Positions 42,790-44,685 of a DNA stretch of 44,685 bases are shown in pieces; position 1 is the first letter of the stretch; each line of letters begins with the position of its first letter. Source of the DNA: Paracoccaceae bacterium (GTDB lineage Bacteria; Pseudomonadota; Alphaproteobacteria; Rhodobacterales; Rhodobacteraceae); contig JAHYIZ010000024.1 in assembly GCA_019429405.1 (NCBI GenBank), positions 1 to 44,685 on the forward strand, written 5' to 3'. The notes beneath the pieces were generated by a model, which ran no database searches, was not told where the DNA came from, and saw only the letters and a program-made list of their open reading frames with translations. The translations under genes were made by a program, and so were the position numbers.

Positions 42790-43122
42790 ATGAAATCCGT
42801 TGCTGATCGCAGGACCCAGCTTTTGACCCGCCTCGCCCATCTGCAATCGCGGATTTCCGAGATAGGTGGCGAGCTTCTGTCACATGACTCGCGCGATTGG
42901 GAAGAGCTCGCGGTCGAGCGCGAGGATGATCAGGTGCTGGAAGACCTCGGGCAATCGGCGCAATCCGAGATCCGAATGATCGAGGCGGCGCTGCGGCGCA
43001 TCGAGGCGGGCGAATACGGCGCCTGCACCCATTGCGGCGAGCCGATCTCGGAGGCGCGGCTTGACCTTCTGCCGGGCACGCCGTTCTGCCGCAAGCACGC
43101 CCGCGCCGCCGACCGGCACTGA
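42790..43122 (+). CDS. DksA/TraR-type zinc finger protein
   Basis: A 110-residue protein. A coiled-coil N-terminal part (about 5-75) with the tip sequence REDDQVLEDLG leads to the zinc finger CTHCGEPISEARLDLLPGTPFCRKH. The fourth zinc ligand is His instead of Cys (C-x2-C ... C-x2-H). DksA/TraR proteins bind the secondary channel of RNA polymerase and adjust promoter response, often with ppGpp. This short form is one of several paralogues usual in Rhodobacterales and should not be called DksA itself. The ATG at 42790 is supported by AAGGAG; a frame to 42664 would enter the promoter region. Confidence 0.88.
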   Translation: MKSVADRRTQLLTRLAHLQSRISEIGGELLSHDSRDWEELAVEREDDQVLEDLGQSAQSEIRMIEAALRRIEAGEYGACTHCGEPISEARLDLLPGTPFCRKHARAADRH

Positions 43123-43220
43123 CCGCGCCCGCGATAATCGGCGTTTTCCTAACGGGGCTAAGCGGCTACACTCTGCTCTGATACCTTCCGGGGGGCAGTA
43201 ATAACGTGGCAGGGTTGGCG

Positions 43221-44685
43221 ATGCACCGGCAGGTGAAAACGGATGTGCGCGGTGGCGTGGCGGTGGTCAGCCTCGCGCTTGCCGCCGGGGCCGATCCGCG
43301 CGCGCCAGACCGGGGCTTTGACCCCGCGCTGCGCGCTGCACTGGCAGATGCGCTCGCGGCGCTGCGCACCGACGCTGCGGTGGGCGCGGTGCTGCTTCGG
43401 GCCGGGGCGGGGGGCTGGCCGCATGCCGAAGATCCGCTGGCCGAACACGGCGATGTGCCCCCCGCGCCGGGTCTGGGTGCGCTCGCCGAGGCGCTGGAAA
43501 CGATGGGCAAACCGGTGGTGGTGGCGCTTGGCGGGCGGATAGGTTCGGCGGTGCTGGCGCTGGCGATGGCTGCGGGCTGGCGGATCGCGGCGCGCGGCAC
43601 GGTCATCGGGCTGCCCGAAATCGCGCTGGCGACGCTGCCGGGGGGCGGGCTTCTGGTGCGGGCGGCGCGACGCGCGGGGGCTTTGGCCGCGCTGCGGCTG
43701 GCGCAGCCCGGCGAAGCGATCGACTTGGCCGAGGCGCTGAAACTTGGGTTGCTCGATGGCGTTGTTGAGGCGGGTGACGCCGAAGCCGCAGCACTCTCGG
43801 TGGCGCAGGGTCTGGCGCGGGTGTCTGGGGGCGCAACCTTGCCGCCGCATCGCGAAGATGGTGCCGGCTTGGGCGACCCCGCGGCCTTTCTTGCTGAGGT
43901 CGCCGCCGCGCGCGGCGCCCTGCCGCAGCTGCTGCCGCCGCTGCGCGAGGCGCGGGCGCGGGCCATCGACTGTGTCGAGGCGGCGCTGCTGTTGGCCGCC
44001 CCCGAAGCGCTGCAGTTTGCAGAGGTGGCGCGCGACGATCTGGATGCGGCGCCGGTGTGCCAAGCGCTTTCGCATGTCGCGGCAGCCGAGCGCAGGGTCT
44101 TGGGCCAGATCGCACCGGGGGCTGGCGCCGCGGTGCCGCGCGTCGGGCTTTGGCAAATGGGCAGCGCGGCCGCACCTTTGGCCGATGCGCTGAGCGCTGC
44201 GGGTTTTGCGGTGGTTCTGGGGGCGCCTGACGAGGGCGTGCTGGCCGAGGGGCTTGCTGCGGTCGCCTTGCGCCAGCATGCCGCCGAAGCTGCGGGGCAC
44301 ATTAGCGCTGGCGCGCGCGCGGCGGCCTGGGCGCGCATCGAAGGCGCCGAGCAGGGCGCGGCCCTTACCGGGTGCAACTGGGTGCTGAGCCGCGCCGGGG
44401 CCGCGGCGGCGTTGCCGCCAGATTTGCCGCTGGTTATTGCGGGCGAGCCTGCCCCCGAATTTGCAGCGGCGCCGGCGCTGCGGCTTGTCGCGCCACGGTT
44501 GGCCGAGCTGGTGCCCCCGGCAGGGGCGCCGGTGCTGGTGGCCGCCGTTGCCGCCACGCTGGCGCGCGCGCGCATCCTGCCGCTGCCCACGGGCACCGCG
44601 CCCGGCGGCATAGCGGCCCGGCTTGTGGCGCGCCTTTACGCCGCCGCCGAACGTGCGGTGCTGGCGGGCGCGCGCCCCGATCAGG
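43221..44685 (+). CDS. FadJ-like enoyl-CoA hydratase/3-hydroxyacyl-CoA dehydrogenase with degenerate motifs (3' end outside window)
   Basis: A frame of at least 488 codons that runs off the window. The N-terminal ~190 residues follow the crotonase fold (VRGGVAVVSLALAAG, GKPVVVALGGRIGSAVLALAMAAGWRIA, GLPEIALATLPGGGL). A region aligned with the Rossmann strand of 3-hydroxyacyl-CoA dehydrogenase starts near 306 (VPRVGLWQMGSAAAPLADALSAAG). The glutamate of GGGCE is A113, while the second (E133 in LPE) is kept. The oxyanion segment GADIxEFG reads AEDPLAEHG, and the NAD loop GxGxMG reads GLWQMG. It looks like a paralogue that has lost hydratase and perhaps NAD-binding activity. ATG 43221 (AGGG 6 bases upstream) is chosen; GTG 43206 is possible. 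Confidence 0.8.
   Translation, partial: MHRQVKTDVRGGVAVVSLALAAGADPRAPDRGFDPALRAALADALAALRTDAAVGAVLLRAGAGGWPHAEDPLAEHGDVPPAPGLGALAEALETMGKPVVVALGGRIGSAVLALAMAAGWRIAARGTVIGLPEIALATLPGGGLLVRAARRAGALAALRLAQPGEAIDLAEALKLGLLDGVVEAGDAEAAALSVAQGLARVSGGATLPPHREDGAGLGDPAAFLAEVAAARGALPQLLPPLREARARAIDCVEAALLLAAPEALQFAEVARDDLDAAPVCQALSHVAAAERRVLGQIAPGAGAAVPRVGLWQMGSAAAPLADALSAAGFAVVLGAPDEGVLAEGLAAVALRQHAAEAAGHISAGARAAAWARIEGAEQGAALTGCNWVLSRAGAAAALPPDLPLVIAGEPAPEFAAAPALRLVAPRLAELVPPAGAPVLVAAVAATLARARILPLPTGTAPGGIAARLVARLYAAAERAVLAGARPDQ

Noticed and set aside
43158-44611. Two long minus-strand frames (380 and 481 codons) at the window end
   Set aside because: The plus-strand frame encodes a recognisable crotonase/dehydrogenase-like protein. 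The minus-strand products are Arg/Gln- or Ala/Ser-rich with no domain.
1-44685. CRISPR arrays, tRNA/rRNA genes, insertion sequences, prophage or attachment sites
   Set aside because: Read by eye on both strands, no regularly spaced repeats, cloverleaf-type sequences, transposase or integrase motifs were found. A short or degenerate one could still be missed without tRNAscan or profile searches.

Overview
The window is gene-dense, very GC-rich chromosomal DNA. Its gene content and order point to an alphaproteobacterium of the order Rhodobacterales (Rhodobacter/Paracoccus/roseobacter type). The evidence is the ntrB-ntrC-ntrY-ntrX-(orf)-trkA-trkH-hfq-hflX order, an NtrC lacking the sigma-54 contact loop (as known for Rhodobacter capsulatus), a DUF2927 lipoprotein, and a stand-alone methyl-tetrahydrofolate methyltransferase next to an MTHFR-like gene. 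I see no rRNA, tRNA, CRISPR array, insertion sequence or prophage. Most neighbouring genes are 4-bp (ATGA) or 1-bp overlapped, so translational coupling is widespread.

Layout. 1-10.6 kb (+ strand): the end of ntrB, then ntrC, ntrY, ntrX (nitrogen and redox two-component regulation), a secreted protein of unknown function, the Trk potassium uptake pair trkA-trkH, then hfq and hflX. 10.6-14.6 kb: a penicillin-acylase family hydrolase (-), a beta-hydroxyacid dehydrogenase (+) and a GNAT acetyltransferase (+). 14.7-21.4 kb: a DctB/DctD-type two-component system followed by a TAXI-type TRAP transporter (binding protein plus fused permease), closed by a strong bidirectional terminator. 21.4-26.1 kb: tpiA, an IscA-like and a SufT-like Fe-S assembly gene (-), tgt (+), a ThiE-like and a TfoX-like gene (-), and a TrmJ-like tRNA methyltransferase (+). 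26.2-29.4 kb: a PCuAC copper chaperone, heme A synthase and an M32 carboxypeptidase. The first two belong to cytochrome oxidase assembly.

29.4-38.9 kb is almost entirely minus-strand. It holds a coupled cytochrome P450/membrane alpha-beta hydrolase pair, and a chain made of an M48 protease, a DedA protein, a small membrane protein, a CoxE-like vWA protein, a 54-residue membrane protein and a DUF2927 lipoprotein. A separate three-gene one-carbon unit follows: methyl-THF methyltransferase, MTHFR-like protein and a small Virulence_fact-family protein. 39.1-44.7 kb: a periplasmic leucine-rich-repeat protein behind an extended -10 promoter, an orphan FliM/FliN-like protein, a YeeE/YedE membrane pair (-), a DksA/TraR-like protein, and the first two thirds of a FadJ-like protein with degenerate catalytic motifs that runs off the window.

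The most unusual signals are a dispersed ~80-bp palindromic (REP-like) element present twice in opposite orientation (about 14.05-14.13 and 23.04-23.12 kb), three enhancer-binding-type regulators each with a different alteration of the GAFTGA loop, the divergent one-carbon trio, the degenerate FadJ paralogue, and the translationally coupled P450/hydrolase module. I found no clearly new defence or mobile system. Functions are inferred from sequence motifs read by eye; no database search was run.
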